Below are positions 16,974 to 25,287 of a stretch of 64,000 nt of DNA, piece by piece. Origin of the DNA: Zoogloea dura (GTDB lineage: Bacteria; Pseudomonadota; Gammaproteobacteria; Burkholderiales; Rhodocyclaceae); contig NZ_JABBGA010000002.1 in the NCBI RefSeq assembly GCF_012927165.1, positions 62,001 through 126,000 on the forward strand, given 5' to 3'. Position numbers and translations under genes: made by a program. The notes below the pieces were generated by a model. That model was not told the DNA's origin and did not search any database. It saw nothing but the letters and a program-made list of their open reading frames with translations. The number at the start of each line of letters is the position of its first letter. Positions within the stretch are counted from its first letter, which is position 1.

Positions 16974-19208
16974 ATGCGAGTCTTGCCAGCCAAGCAGCGC
17001 GCCCTTGCGTGCGTACTATGCGCAGCCACCCTGATCATCTCCGGCTGTGGCGGGGGCGGCAGTTCGGACGGGGTCAAGAAGAGCACCGGCGCCACCCGGA
17101 CCACCCTGCAGGTCGAAGGCCGTGACGGCGACGGCGACAGCCTGAACTACCAGTGGCGCGTCACCGCCGGCAGCATCGACAACCGCAACGCCAGCGACAC
17201 CACCTGGACCCTGCCCGACGGCCCCGGCCTGCACTTTGCCTACGTCCTCATCGGCGACGGCCGCGGCGGCTACGTCGAACAGCAATACGCCGTCGGCAGC
17301 GACGCCTTCAAGATCCCCGCGCCCACCACCTCCCCCGTCAGCTACACCCCACCCGCCGTTGCCAGCGCCGACGAATTCGACGGCAGCCCGGTGCGCCTGC
17401 GCCTGCGCAGCGGCCTGGCCACAAACTTTGCCGGCGCAGGCGGCGCCCAGGCCCGCTTCGTCTATCTGCCCGACATCCGGGTCCGCGTGCTCAAGTCCGG
17501 CACGGGCGAACAGGTCTTCGCCGGGGCCACCGACCTGGGCGGCGAGCTCACCATCCCGGCCCTGCCCAGCGGCCAGTCCTACGATGTGCAGTGCAGCTCG
17601 CCGCAGGGCATCCCCCTCGGCGGCTGCGGCGCGATCACCGGCAGCAGCACCGCCCAGGGCCTCACCCTGGCGGCCAGCCCCCCCACGCCGGCGCGCAACC
17701 TGCTCCTGTTCGGCCACATCGGCCTGGCCGACGGCGGCGTGTGCGGCGTCGAGAACCGCTTCTTCGGCGTCGAATCCAGCGCCACCGTGCAGATCCTGCA
17801 GGCCGACGGCAGCAGCCTGACCCCGCCCCTGCGGGTCAACCGCTTCGGCGACTACGCCGTGGACGCCGCCGTCGTCGTCAATGCAAAACTCAAGGCCCGC
17901 GTCACCTGCGAGTCCTACACCACCGTCATCGACCTGCCCACCCCGGCAAACGGCTACCTGGGCGCCCCGGTCGAGTTCTCCCACGTCATCCCCAACAACC
18001 GGCCCGGCCTGGTCAAGATGGTCGCCAACGGCCCCGATGGCAACGTACGCGGCCAGATGGTGGTGCCGGTGGGCGGGTCCTTCTCCATCGCCCTGCCGCG
18101 CGCCGACCAGTTCCTCACCTACAAGGGCGCCGACACGCGGCTCGGCGCCTGCAACTACTACCGCTCCTTCGGCGCGGTGAAGGACTGCGACGCCCAGGGC
18201 AACATGAGCGGCGCGATCACCCTCGAGGACTGGAAGCGCGAGCACAAGTTCGGCAGCTACAAGGCCGGCAACGAGGAAGTCAGCGCCACCTACGTCAACC
18301 AGCGCGACCTCAACCTGGTGCGCCGCATGGTGGCCACCCAGACCGCGCCGGACAAGATCGCCTTCTACGTGTGCAACCACCCCGGCCCCGACGGCGACAC
18401 CCAGCGCGAGACCAACGACGTCATCGACACCGCCCTGGCCGACGAGAAGCAGGTGGCCTGCGTGGCCATGGAGTACTCGCCGGTCGCCGGCCGCAGCGGC
18501 AACCAGCCCTTCACCAAGTTCCTCACCTTCGGCCCGGACGGCAAGCTGATCCTGTCGGTCAACCTCGACGGCCGCGGCGAAAAATACATGCCCGGCGCCT
18601 GTGTGGCCTGCCACGGCGGCACCTCCTACCTCGGCCGCTTCGCCGAAGCCGGCCACCCCAGCCCCGACCTCAAGTCCAGCTTCCTGCCCTTCGACACCGG
18701 CAACTACCTCTTCTCCAACCGCCGCGGCTACTCCGAGGCCGAACAGTCCGCCGCCCTGCGCAAGCTCAACGACCTCGTGGTGGCCACCAAGCCCACCACC
18801 GCCACCAAGGCCCTCATCCAGGGCTGGTACGCCGGCTCGCCCCAGGTGCTCGACAAGGCCTACGTGCCCCCCGCCTGGCTCGACTACGACACCGTCAAGT
18901 CCGGCGCAGCACGCTTCTACCGCGAGGTGGTCGGCACCTCCTGCCGCACCTGCCACGCCGCCATGCAGGACAGCTTCGACTGGGACAGCGCCAGCGGCGG
19001 CCAGCCGCGCCTGATCGCCCGCCAAGGCTTCCCGCACATGTGCGGCGGCAACGCCGACCTGCATCTCAACGGCTCCATGCCGAACGCCCTGATGTCCCTC
19101 GACCGGCTGCACACACAGATGCGCACCGACGCCTCGCTCAGCGCCCTGGTGCAGCAGTTCCTCGGCTGCACCGAGCCCGCCCCCGACCCGGTCTACCCCC
19201 GCCGTTGA
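16974..19208 (+). CDS. Lipoprotein with two c-type heme motifs
   Basis: The 744-residue protein has a lipoprotein signal with lipobox IISGC (Cys25), followed by a Gly-rich stretch. The N-terminal half looks like Ig/carboxypeptidase-regulatory beta-domains (LQVEGRDGDGDSLNYQW; FAGATDLGGELTIPALPSG). The C-terminal half carries two heme-binding sites, CVACH (543-547) and CRTCH (657-661). It is therefore probably a membrane-anchored di-heme cytochrome facing the periplasm or cell surface. ATG 16974 has GGGAGGG about 7 nt upstream; ATG 16965 directly abuts that box and is less likely. It is followed 39 bp later by an OmpA-domain lipoprotein gene. The function, redox partner and named family are not recognised. 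Confidence 0.8.
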   Translation: MRVLPAKQRALACVLCAATLIISGCGGGGSSDGVKKSTGATRTTLQVEGRDGDGDSLNYQWRVTAGSIDNRNASDTTWTLPDGPGLHFAYVLIGDGRGGYVEQQYAVGSDAFKIPAPTTSPVSYTPPAVASADEFDGSPVRLRLRSGLATNFAGAGGAQARFVYLPDIRVRVLKSGTGEQVFAGATDLGGELTIPALPSGQSYDVQCSSPQGIPLGGCGAITGSSTAQGLTLAASPPTPARNLLLFGHIGLADGGVCGVENRFFGVESSATVQILQADGSSLTPPLRVNRFGDYAVDAAVVVNAKLKARVTCESYTTVIDLPTPANGYLGAPVEFSHVIPNNRPGLVKMVANGPDGNVRGQMVVPVGGSFSIALPRADQFLTYKGADTRLGACNYYRSFGAVKDCDAQGNMSGAITLEDWKREHKFGSYKAGNEEVSATYVNQRDLNLVRRMVATQTAPDKIAFYVCNHPGPDGDTQRETNDVIDTALADEKQVACVAMEYSPVAGRSGNQPFTKFLTFGPDGKLILSVNLDGRGEKYMPGACVACHGGTSYLGRFAEAGHPSPDLKSSFLPFDTGNYLFSNRRGYSEAEQSAALRKLNDLVVATKPTTATKALIQGWYAGSPQVLDKAYVPPAWLDYDTVKSGAARFYREVVGTSCRTCHAAMQDSFDWDSASGGQPRLIARQGFPHMCGGNADLHLNGSMPNALMSLDRLHTQMRTDASLSALVQQFLGCTEPAPDPVYPRR

Positions 19209-19247
19209 GCCCGTCTCCGGCCCCCGCCCATCCGCCAGGAAGCCCCG

Positions 19248-20564
19248 ATGAAAACCCCGATGAAAACCCGCCTCCCCCTCAACACCCTGCTCGGCACCGC
19301 GCTGCTGAGCCTGGGCCTGGGCGCCTGCAGCAACCTCACCCCGCCCGTCGCCAGCAGCGCCCCTCCGGCAACCGCCAAGACGGCCGCCAGCCCGGCGGCC
19401 ACCACCGACCCGGACTACGAAGCCCCCGCGGTGGCCCGCCCCGTGCGCAAACCCCTGGTGGCCCCCGCGCCGATCAAGTTCGAGGACGCCATCACCCGGG
19501 CCGGCGACCAGCTCTTCGAAGACACCCTGGCCGAGCTGGGCAAGGGCAAGCGGGCGGTGGTGATCGACCCGCTGATCGACGCCAACACCGGCGCCCAGAC
19601 GGTCAGCACGGTCAAGATGGGGCAGCAGCTCGAGGCCCTCCTCAAGAAGCGCCATACCAACCTCAGCATCAAGCCGCTGACCCGCCAGACCCTGGCCGAG
19701 CAACCCCTGCTGCTGATCGGCACCCTCACCCCGGTCAATGTGGAACGGGCCATCGACACCCCGCCGGACGCCTTCCGGGTCTGGCTCACCGTCATCGACC
19801 TGCGCACCAAGCGCGTGGTGGCCAAGCAGATCGACCGGGCCACCGTCGCCTCGGTCAACCCGGAGCCCCTCCCCTACTTCCGCGACAGCCCCAGCTGGCA
19901 CAAGGACAAGACGGTGATGGGCTACATCAACTCCTGCCAGGTCAATACCCAGATCGGCGACCCGGCCGACCCGGACTACCTGTCCCGCCTGCCCGCCGCT
20001 GCCGTGCTCAACGAAGCCCTGATCGCCTACAACGACGGCAAGGTGCTGGACGCCAACCGCCTCTACAAAGAGGCCGCCGGCCTGGCCGACAGCGGCGACC
20101 TGCGGGTCCTCAACGGCCTCTACCTGACCAACTGGCAGCTCGGCCGGCGCGACGCCGCCCAGGACGCCTTCGGCAAACTCGTCGCCTCCGGCCTCGAAGC
20201 CAAGCGCCTGCCCATGAAGCTGCTGTTCAAGCCCGGCACGGTCAATTTCAACGACGTGGGCGACCTGCCCACCCAGTACCAGCTGTGGCTGGCCACCATG
20301 GCCCGCGAAGCCGGCAAGACCCCCGCCTGCATGAAGGTCGTCGGCCACACCAGCCGCACCGGCAGCGCCAGCACCAACGAGCGCCTGTCCCTGCGCCGCG
20401 CCGAGGCGGTGGTCAAGCTCCTCGAGAACCGCGACGCCAAGCTGCGCGCCCGCCTGTCGGTGGGCGGCGCCGGCTCCCGCGAAGCCCTGATCGGGCTGGG
20501 TACCGACGACCAGCGCGACGCCCTCGACCGCAGGGTGGAGTTCCGCGTGGTGGATTGCATCTGA
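19248..20564 (+). CDS. OmpA-family lipoprotein
   Basis: The 438-residue protein has lipobox LGLGAC (Cys27), a low-complexity Ala/Pro/Thr segment, and a domain of unknown family (about 75-310) that contains TPR-like helices (AVLNEALIAYNDGKVLDANR, LYKEAAGLADSGDLRVLNGL). A C-terminal OmpA-like peptidoglycan-binding domain follows (about 320-436, VGHTSRTGSASTNERLSLRRAEAV, DALDRRVEFRVV). It should tether the outer membrane to peptidoglycan. The first of two nearby ATGs (19248) has AGGAAG 7 nt upstream. It probably belongs to one unit with the preceding cytochrome lipoprotein. Confidence 0.85.
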   Translation: MKTPMKTRLPLNTLLGTALLSLGLGACSNLTPPVASSAPPATAKTAASPAATTDPDYEAPAVARPVRKPLVAPAPIKFEDAITRAGDQLFEDTLAELGKGKRAVVIDPLIDANTGAQTVSTVKMGQQLEALLKKRHTNLSIKPLTRQTLAEQPLLLIGTLTPVNVERAIDTPPDAFRVWLTVIDLRTKRVVAKQIDRATVASVNPEPLPYFRDSPSWHKDKTVMGYINSCQVNTQIGDPADPDYLSRLPAAAVLNEALIAYNDGKVLDANRLYKEAAGLADSGDLRVLNGLYLTNWQLGRRDAAQDAFGKLVASGLEAKRLPMKLLFKPGTVNFNDVGDLPTQYQLWLATMAREAGKTPACMKVVGHTSRTGSASTNERLSLRRAEAVVKLLENRDAKLRARLSVGGAGSREALIGLGTDDQRDALDRRVEFRVVDCI

Positions 20565-20641
20565 GCACAGAGCAAGACCGTCCTGCGGCCTGAGGCCGGA
20601 CCGGACTGCCGAACAATCGACACATTCAGGAGAGCCCCATC

Positions 20642-23185
20642 GTGCCTGCCGGATCTGCTGGTCTGAAGTCGCTTCGCCGCATCGCCGCAGGGTTGGCGCT
20701 GGGCATCCTGGCAGGCTCCGTTGCGGACGCCGCGCCGCTCGACCCGCCCGACGCCTGGGACGTCACCCCTTGGGGCGGCTCCACCTGCTCTTCCTGCCAC
20801 CTCAGCCCGCCCGGCAGCGCGACGTTCGGCGTCCGTGGATTCACCTTCCTGCCCACCCTGCTCGCAGCAGATCCGTCCAAGCTGACCGACGCGATCGCCG
20901 GCCGGGTGACAGGCCCCACCCCGGCGATCACCGCGCCTCACCCCATGGTGACCTTCTACAACGGCGGCGCCCCCAACCCCGCCGCCCTCAGCGCCATCAA
21001 CACCTATCTCGTCGGCATCCGGGACGGCGATGTCCGCGCCGCAACGCCCCTGGCAACGCTGAGCGCCCTGGTCGGCCAGGAGAGCGGCAGCACCCAGGCC
21101 TTCGTCATCACCAACTACCGCGCCACCGAAGAGGACTTCACGGTCAGCCCGGCCCTGCCCGCCGCCGCGGGGGGCGGCATCGTCTTCTGGTACTCCGTGC
21201 AGGCCGGCGGCAACTGCACCAGCGGCAAGGTTGCGGCCAACGGCGGCAGCTGCACGATGGAGGTGCATTTCAAGCCCAATGCCGCCGGCGACACATCCCG
21301 CGCCTTCACCGTGGCCGTCGGCAGCGGCACCCCCTTCAACCTGAGCGTGACGGGCACCGGGATTCTTCCCGTCATCAGCCTGACGCCCGCATCGGTGGGC
21401 ACCATCACCGCGTCCACCTCGGCCCCCACCGACACGGCGCTGGTCCTGCAGAACACCGGCACCATTCCCGTCAAGCTGAACGCCCTGGACTTCGACAGCC
21501 CGGCCGGGCCGCTGTCCACCCTCCCCGGCGGGAGCCGCTGCAGCGTGGGCCTCGACCTCGCCGTCGGCGCCACCTGCGACCTGATCATCCGCTACGCCCC
21601 ATCGGTCACCAACGGGGCGGGCACGGCGCGCAGCCTGCTGATCCGCTTCACCGACGCGAGCGGCGCCGTCTTCGGCACCGACAAGACCCTCAACTTCACC
21701 ACCATCGCCACCTCCAACCCCATTCCGACCCTGGTGGCCAGCCTCTTCCCGGCCACCATGGACCGGCCGGTGGGCAGCCAGGCCAGCCACAGCCTGATCG
21801 TGCAGAACATCGGCAGCGCCGCCATCGCCTCCCTGAGCGTCACCAAGACCGGCAGCGCGGCGGCCGACTACAGCTTCACCGAGAACTGCTCCACCAGCAT
21901 TCCGCAGCCCTCGGGCGCCAGCACCTGCACCATCGAGCTGAGCTTCAAGCCCAGCGCCCTGGGGGTCCGCCCGGGTAGCCTGCAGATCGACTACGTGTCG
22001 GCCGCGGCGCTCGCCCAGCAGCTGCTGATCACCATGAACTTCCAGGGGGTGCCCCCCTCCACCGCCAAGGCCAGCCTGCCGGCGAGCCTGGACTTCGGCA
22101 ACCAGAGCATCAACAGCCTCTACCCGCCGCGGACCCTCACCCTGACCAACACCGCCGCCGGCCCGCTGAACATCAACGCGGTCGCCATCAGTGGCGCCGG
22201 CTTCTCGCTGGTGGACAGCCCGGCCTGCCCCTCCAGCATCGCCGGTGGCGGCAAGTGCGAGATCCGGGTGGCCTTCCAGCCCGTCGCTGCCGGCACGGAC
22301 TACAGCGCCACCCTGCAGGTCACCACCAACGCCGAAGGCTCGCCGCACACCGCCACCCTGAAGGGGCGCGGCACCAATGAGGCGGCGCCGGTCCTGGCGT
22401 GGTCGGTCGCCAGCCTGGACTTCGGCAGCGTGGCCGCCGGCAGTGCCGTCGAGCTCGACGCAAGCCTCACCAACCCCGGCCCCGGCGCGGTGGTCTTCCA
22501 GTTCGCCAACACGGTCGGCGCCCATGCATCGGCCTTCAGGATCACCTCCCAGTCGTGCAACAGCGGCGACTTCATCCCCCCGGCGGGCACCTGCCAGTTC
22601 AGGCTCAGCTTCAGCCCCGCCTCGGGCGGCGAGAAGCTGGCCTCCCTGCAGGCCGCCTCGACCGGCAGCGCCCCCGGCCTGCTGAGCCTGCGCGGGGTCG
22701 GTCTGAGCGGCGCGGCGCCCGGCGCCAGCCTGTCGGTGAGCAGCCTGAACTTCGGGCACGTGAAGTCCGGCTCCAGCTCCGACCCGCTGCTGGTCACGCT
22801 GCGCAGCAACGGCTCCACCACCCTTCGCGTGCAGTCCCTGGCGGTCAGCGGCGCCTTCGTCGTGCAGGGCAGGACCTGCCCGGCCGCGCCTTTCGAACTC
22901 GTGCCGGGCTTCGACTGCAGCCTCTCCGTCACCTTCTCGCCCCGCGCGGAAGGCGCGGCCAGCGGGATGCTGACGATCAGCTCGGATGCCGCCGACACGC
23001 CGGCCCTGGAGGTGGCCCTCAGCGGCCAGGGTGACCCGGCGCCGAAGACTTCGGGTGGCGGTGGCTGCACCCTGGTGCGCGGCGACACGCCGGCAGACCC
23101 GACCCTGTGGGCCCTCGCCCTGGCCGCCCTGGCCGTGCTCGGCTGGCGCCGCCGCACTGCGGCGGCGCGGAGAGATCCGGCATGA
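20642..23185 (+). CDS. Exported CxxCH protein with choice-of-anchor D repeats and C-terminal sorting tail
   Basis: The 847-residue protein starts at GTG 20642 (AGGAGA about 9 nt upstream) and has a signal peptide ending near VADAAP. A heme motif CSSCH is at 49-53, followed by a small cytochrome-like region. A series of roughly 100-residue ASH/choice-of-anchor D beta-domains follows (LDFGNQSINS, LDFGSVAAGS, LNFGHVKSGS mark successive domains). The C-terminus is a tripartite sorting signal: GGGGC (805-809), a DPTLWALALAALAVLGW hydrophobic helix, and a basic RRR tail. This resembles the JDVT-CTERM/GlyGly-CTERM class. The next gene, overlapping by 4 bp, encodes the matching kind of intramembrane protease. 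It is probably cell-surface anchored after processing. Confidence 0.8.
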   Translation: MPAGSAGLKSLRRIAAGLALGILAGSVADAAPLDPPDAWDVTPWGGSTCSSCHLSPPGSATFGVRGFTFLPTLLAADPSKLTDAIAGRVTGPTPAITAPHPMVTFYNGGAPNPAALSAINTYLVGIRDGDVRAATPLATLSALVGQESGSTQAFVITNYRATEEDFTVSPALPAAAGGGIVFWYSVQAGGNCTSGKVAANGGSCTMEVHFKPNAAGDTSRAFTVAVGSGTPFNLSVTGTGILPVISLTPASVGTITASTSAPTDTALVLQNTGTIPVKLNALDFDSPAGPLSTLPGGSRCSVGLDLAVGATCDLIIRYAPSVTNGAGTARSLLIRFTDASGAVFGTDKTLNFTTIATSNPIPTLVASLFPATMDRPVGSQASHSLIVQNIGSAAIASLSVTKTGSAAADYSFTENCSTSIPQPSGASTCTIELSFKPSALGVRPGSLQIDYVSAAALAQQLLITMNFQGVPPSTAKASLPASLDFGNQSINSLYPPRTLTLTNTAAGPLNINAVAISGAGFSLVDSPACPSSIAGGGKCEIRVAFQPVAAGTDYSATLQVTTNAEGSPHTATLKGRGTNEAAPVLAWSVASLDFGSVAAGSAVELDASLTNPGPGAVVFQFANTVGAHASAFRITSQSCNSGDFIPPAGTCQFRLSFSPASGGEKLASLQAASTGSAPGLLSLRGVGLSGAAPGASLSVSSLNFGHVKSGSSSDPLLVTLRSNGSTTLRVQSLAVSGAFVVQGRTCPAAPFELVPGFDCSLSVTFSPRAEGAASGMLTISSDAADTPALEVALSGQGDPAPKTSGGGGCTLVRGDTPADPTLWALALAALAVLGWRRRTAAARRDPA

Positions 23186-23604
23186 ACACGCCCTGGCCGA
23201 CAGCCGCTCCGCTTCCACCGGCGCGTCGCCCGTCGGGCGTGGCCACGGGGCTGGCGCTGCTGGCGGCGGCCCTGCTGGCGGCGGCTCTGGCCGGTGGGGC
23301 GACAGGCCGGGTGTGGGCCCTGCTGGTCTTCGCCCCGCTGGCCGAGGAGATCGTGTTCCGCCTCGGCCTGCACGAAGCCCTGTTGCGACGCGGCTGGGCC
23401 GGCTGGCCGGCCGGGCTGCTCGTGGCGCTGGCCTTCGGGCTGGCCCACCTGGCCTTGCGCGGCGAGCTGCAGGCCGTGGCCGTGGCCCTGCCGGCGCTGG
23501 CCATCGGCGTGGTCTACCAGCGCTGGCGCAAGCTGGCCCCCTGCGTGCTGCTGCACGCCCTGATGAACGGAGTCTGGCTCGTGGCCACCCACCCCACCTG
23601 GTGA
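23182..23604 (+). CDS. CPBP-family glutamic intramembrane protease, probable JDVT-CTERM sorting enzyme
   Basis: The 140-residue membrane protein has about four hydrophobic segments and the CPBP/Abi signature: EExxxR (Glu55, Glu56, Arg60 in PLAEEIVFR), FGLAH (His89) and LLHALMN (His125, Asn129). This is the Rce1-type glutamic protease core. The small size and the position immediately behind a protein with a C-terminal sorting tail (ATGA overlap) fit the dedicated MrtJ-like proteases of the JDVT-CTERM system. The assignment to that exact family comes from context and memory of the motif, not a search. Confidence 0.75.
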   Translation: MNTPWPTAAPLPPARRPSGVATGLALLAAALLAAALAGGATGRVWALLVFAPLAEEIVFRLGLHEALLRRGWAGWPAGLLVALAFGLAHLALRGELQAVAVALPALAIGVVYQRWRKLAPCVLLHALMNGVWLVATHPTW

Positions 23605-23685
23605 GGCCGCGCTCCAGGCCCGGGCCGGGCCCGCTTGAAAACCGGCCCCCGGTGGCATCCAACCCGAAGACAGTGACGACACATC

Positions 23686-24696
23686 ATGAAAAAAATGTCC
23701 GGATTCCTGCACGCCTGGCTGCTCTGCGCCCTGCTCCTCCTGTCGGGGAGCGCCCGCGCGCAGTTCGATTACGACCTCCATGGCGTGCTCGACCTGTCCT
23801 ACGGCGCCTTCGGCCAGAGCGGGCTGGCCCGGGACGTGCGTTTCAACAGCAACTCCCTGTCACCCAGCTTCGTCGGTGTCACCGGCAGCTACGGCTTCGA
23901 CGGCGGCTGGACCGTGCTGGCCGTGGCGGAGACCTTCCTCCGCTTCCAGGACTTCAAGACCGGACGCCGGGACGACGACCCCATCCTGTCCCGCAATGCC
24001 TTCGTGGCGGTGCGCAACAACGACTACGGCACCCTGCGCTTCGGCCGCCTGCAGACCCTGCTGTTCGACACCACCAACCGCTTCAATGCCCTGGGCAACT
24101 CCGGCCTCTCGCCGGCCATCCGGCATCTCTTCCTGAACGGCAACCTGCAGGGGGTGGAGGGCGACTTCTACTGGGACAACGCCCTGGGCTACACCTCGCC
24201 CAACCTGGAGGGCGTCACCTTCAGCCTGATGCAGGCGGCGCAGAAGAAGGATGAGCGCGGCAGCCATCAGGGGGCCAGCGTGGTGTGGTCGATCGGGCTG
24301 CTGGCGGTCGAGTTCGCAGCCCAGAACGTGCACATCAACGACGGCATCAAGGACCCGACCAAGGAAAGCACCTGGCAGCTGGGCAGCAGCTACAACTTCG
24401 GCTTCGCCAAGGTCTTTGCCCTCTACTCGCAGATCCAGGACCGCGGGCTGGACGTGGACGGCAAGCTCACCTCGGCCGGCGTGACCCTGCCGCTGGGCCC
24501 CGGATCGGTGCTGTTCCAGGTCGGCTCGAGCACCGCCCAGGGGCCCGCGGTGGACCGCAAGCAGACCACCATCAGCTCGGCCTACGTGTACGCCTATGAC
24601 AGCGACACCGACCTCTACGTGATCGGCATGGACGACCGGATCCGCGGCCAGGGCAGCGGCCAGTCGGTGGCCGTGGGCGTCAAGCTGAAGTTCTGA
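23686..24696 (+). CDS. Outer-membrane porin (Gram-negative porin_4 type)
   Basis: The 336-residue protein has a signal peptide (MKKMSGFLHAWLLCALLLLS, cleavage near SARAQF) and then amphipathic beta-strand alternation throughout. YGTLRFGRLQTLLFD matches the betaproteobacterial trimeric porin pattern that precedes loop 3, and the final residue is Phe (VAVGVKLKF), the BAM recognition signal. It probably forms a 16-stranded general diffusion channel. The gene is 81 bp after the sorting protease gene, and may be its own unit or the last gene of the envelope cassette. Confidence 0.85.
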   Translation: MKKMSGFLHAWLLCALLLLSGSARAQFDYDLHGVLDLSYGAFGQSGLARDVRFNSNSLSPSFVGVTGSYGFDGGWTVLAVAETFLRFQDFKTGRRDDDPILSRNAFVAVRNNDYGTLRFGRLQTLLFDTTNRFNALGNSGLSPAIRHLFLNGNLQGVEGDFYWDNALGYTSPNLEGVTFSLMQAAQKKDERGSHQGASVVWSIGLLAVEFAAQNVHINDGIKDPTKESTWQLGSSYNFGFAKVFALYSQIQDRGLDVDGKLTSAGVTLPLGPGSVLFQVGSSTAQGPAVDRKQTTISSAYVYAYDSDTDLYVIGMDDRIRGQGSGQSVAVGVKLKF

Positions 24697-24774
24697 AGCA
24701 TCGCGCGGCGGCGCGCTCCAGCACCGTGCTAACAGGATAAACTGCGGCGGTCGTCGACTTGCGGACCCTGATTC

Positions 24775-25260
24775 ATGTGGAAGCCATTCAAGACCGGTTG
24801 CCAGCTAGGCCTGTGCATTGCGCTGAGTGCCTGTGGCGGCAGCAAGCCGCAGATCCAGATTCCTGAACTCCCCCCCACCGTGGTCCAGCTGACGCTCCAG
24901 GCCGACGCCGCAGTCAACCAGGACAGCCGCGGCCGCCCCACCCCGGTGGTGGTGCGCTACTACCTGCTGTCCCATCCGGCCTCCTTCGAGGCGGCCGACT
25001 TCTTCTCCCTCTTCGATGCCGACGAGAAGACCCTCGGCGCCACCAGCGTACAGCGCGAGGAGATCACCCTGCGGCCGGGCGAGAGCGTCAAGACCATCCT
25101 GCGGCCGGGTGCCGAGGTCAAGTCGATCGGCGTCTTCGTGGCCTACCGCGACCCCAACCGGAGTGTCTGGCGGGCCGTGGCCCCCATCCAGCGCAACATG
25201 CTCAATACCCTGCAGGCGAAAGTCGGGCGGGACTCGGTCAGCATCGGCCCCCAACGCTGA
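24775..25260 (+). CDS. tssJ: T6SS outer-membrane lipoprotein TssJ
   Basis: TssJ is the outer-membrane lipoprotein that contacts the periplasmic end of TssM. The 161-residue protein has a lipobox (IALSAC, about residue 20) and the transthyretin-like fold signature: TLQADAAVNQDSRGRPTPVVVRYYLL, then FFSLFDADEKTLG and a FVAYRDPNRSVWRAV strand. It begins the plus-strand T6SS unit. No strong ribosome binding site is visible before the ATG. The 78 bp upstream, after the porin gene, may hold the operon promoter. Confidence 0.93.
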   Translation: MWKPFKTGCQLGLCIALSACGGSKPQIQIPELPPTVVQLTLQADAAVNQDSRGRPTPVVVRYYLLSHPASFEAADFFSLFDADEKTLGATSVQREEITLRPGESVKTILRPGAEVKSIGVFVAYRDPNRSVWRAVAPIQRNMLNTLQAKVGRDSVSIGPQR

Positions 25261-25287
25261 CCGGCGCCGGCCCAGGAGATCATCACA

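Noticed and set aside
17016-23662. Antisense ORFs of more than 1100 codons opposite the cytochrome, OmpA and repeat-protein genes
   Set aside because: They are mirror frames of GC-rich coding DNA, with biased Gly/Ala/Val/His or Arg/Pro composition and no recognisable domains, while the plus-strand genes have signal peptides, motifs and sensible starts.
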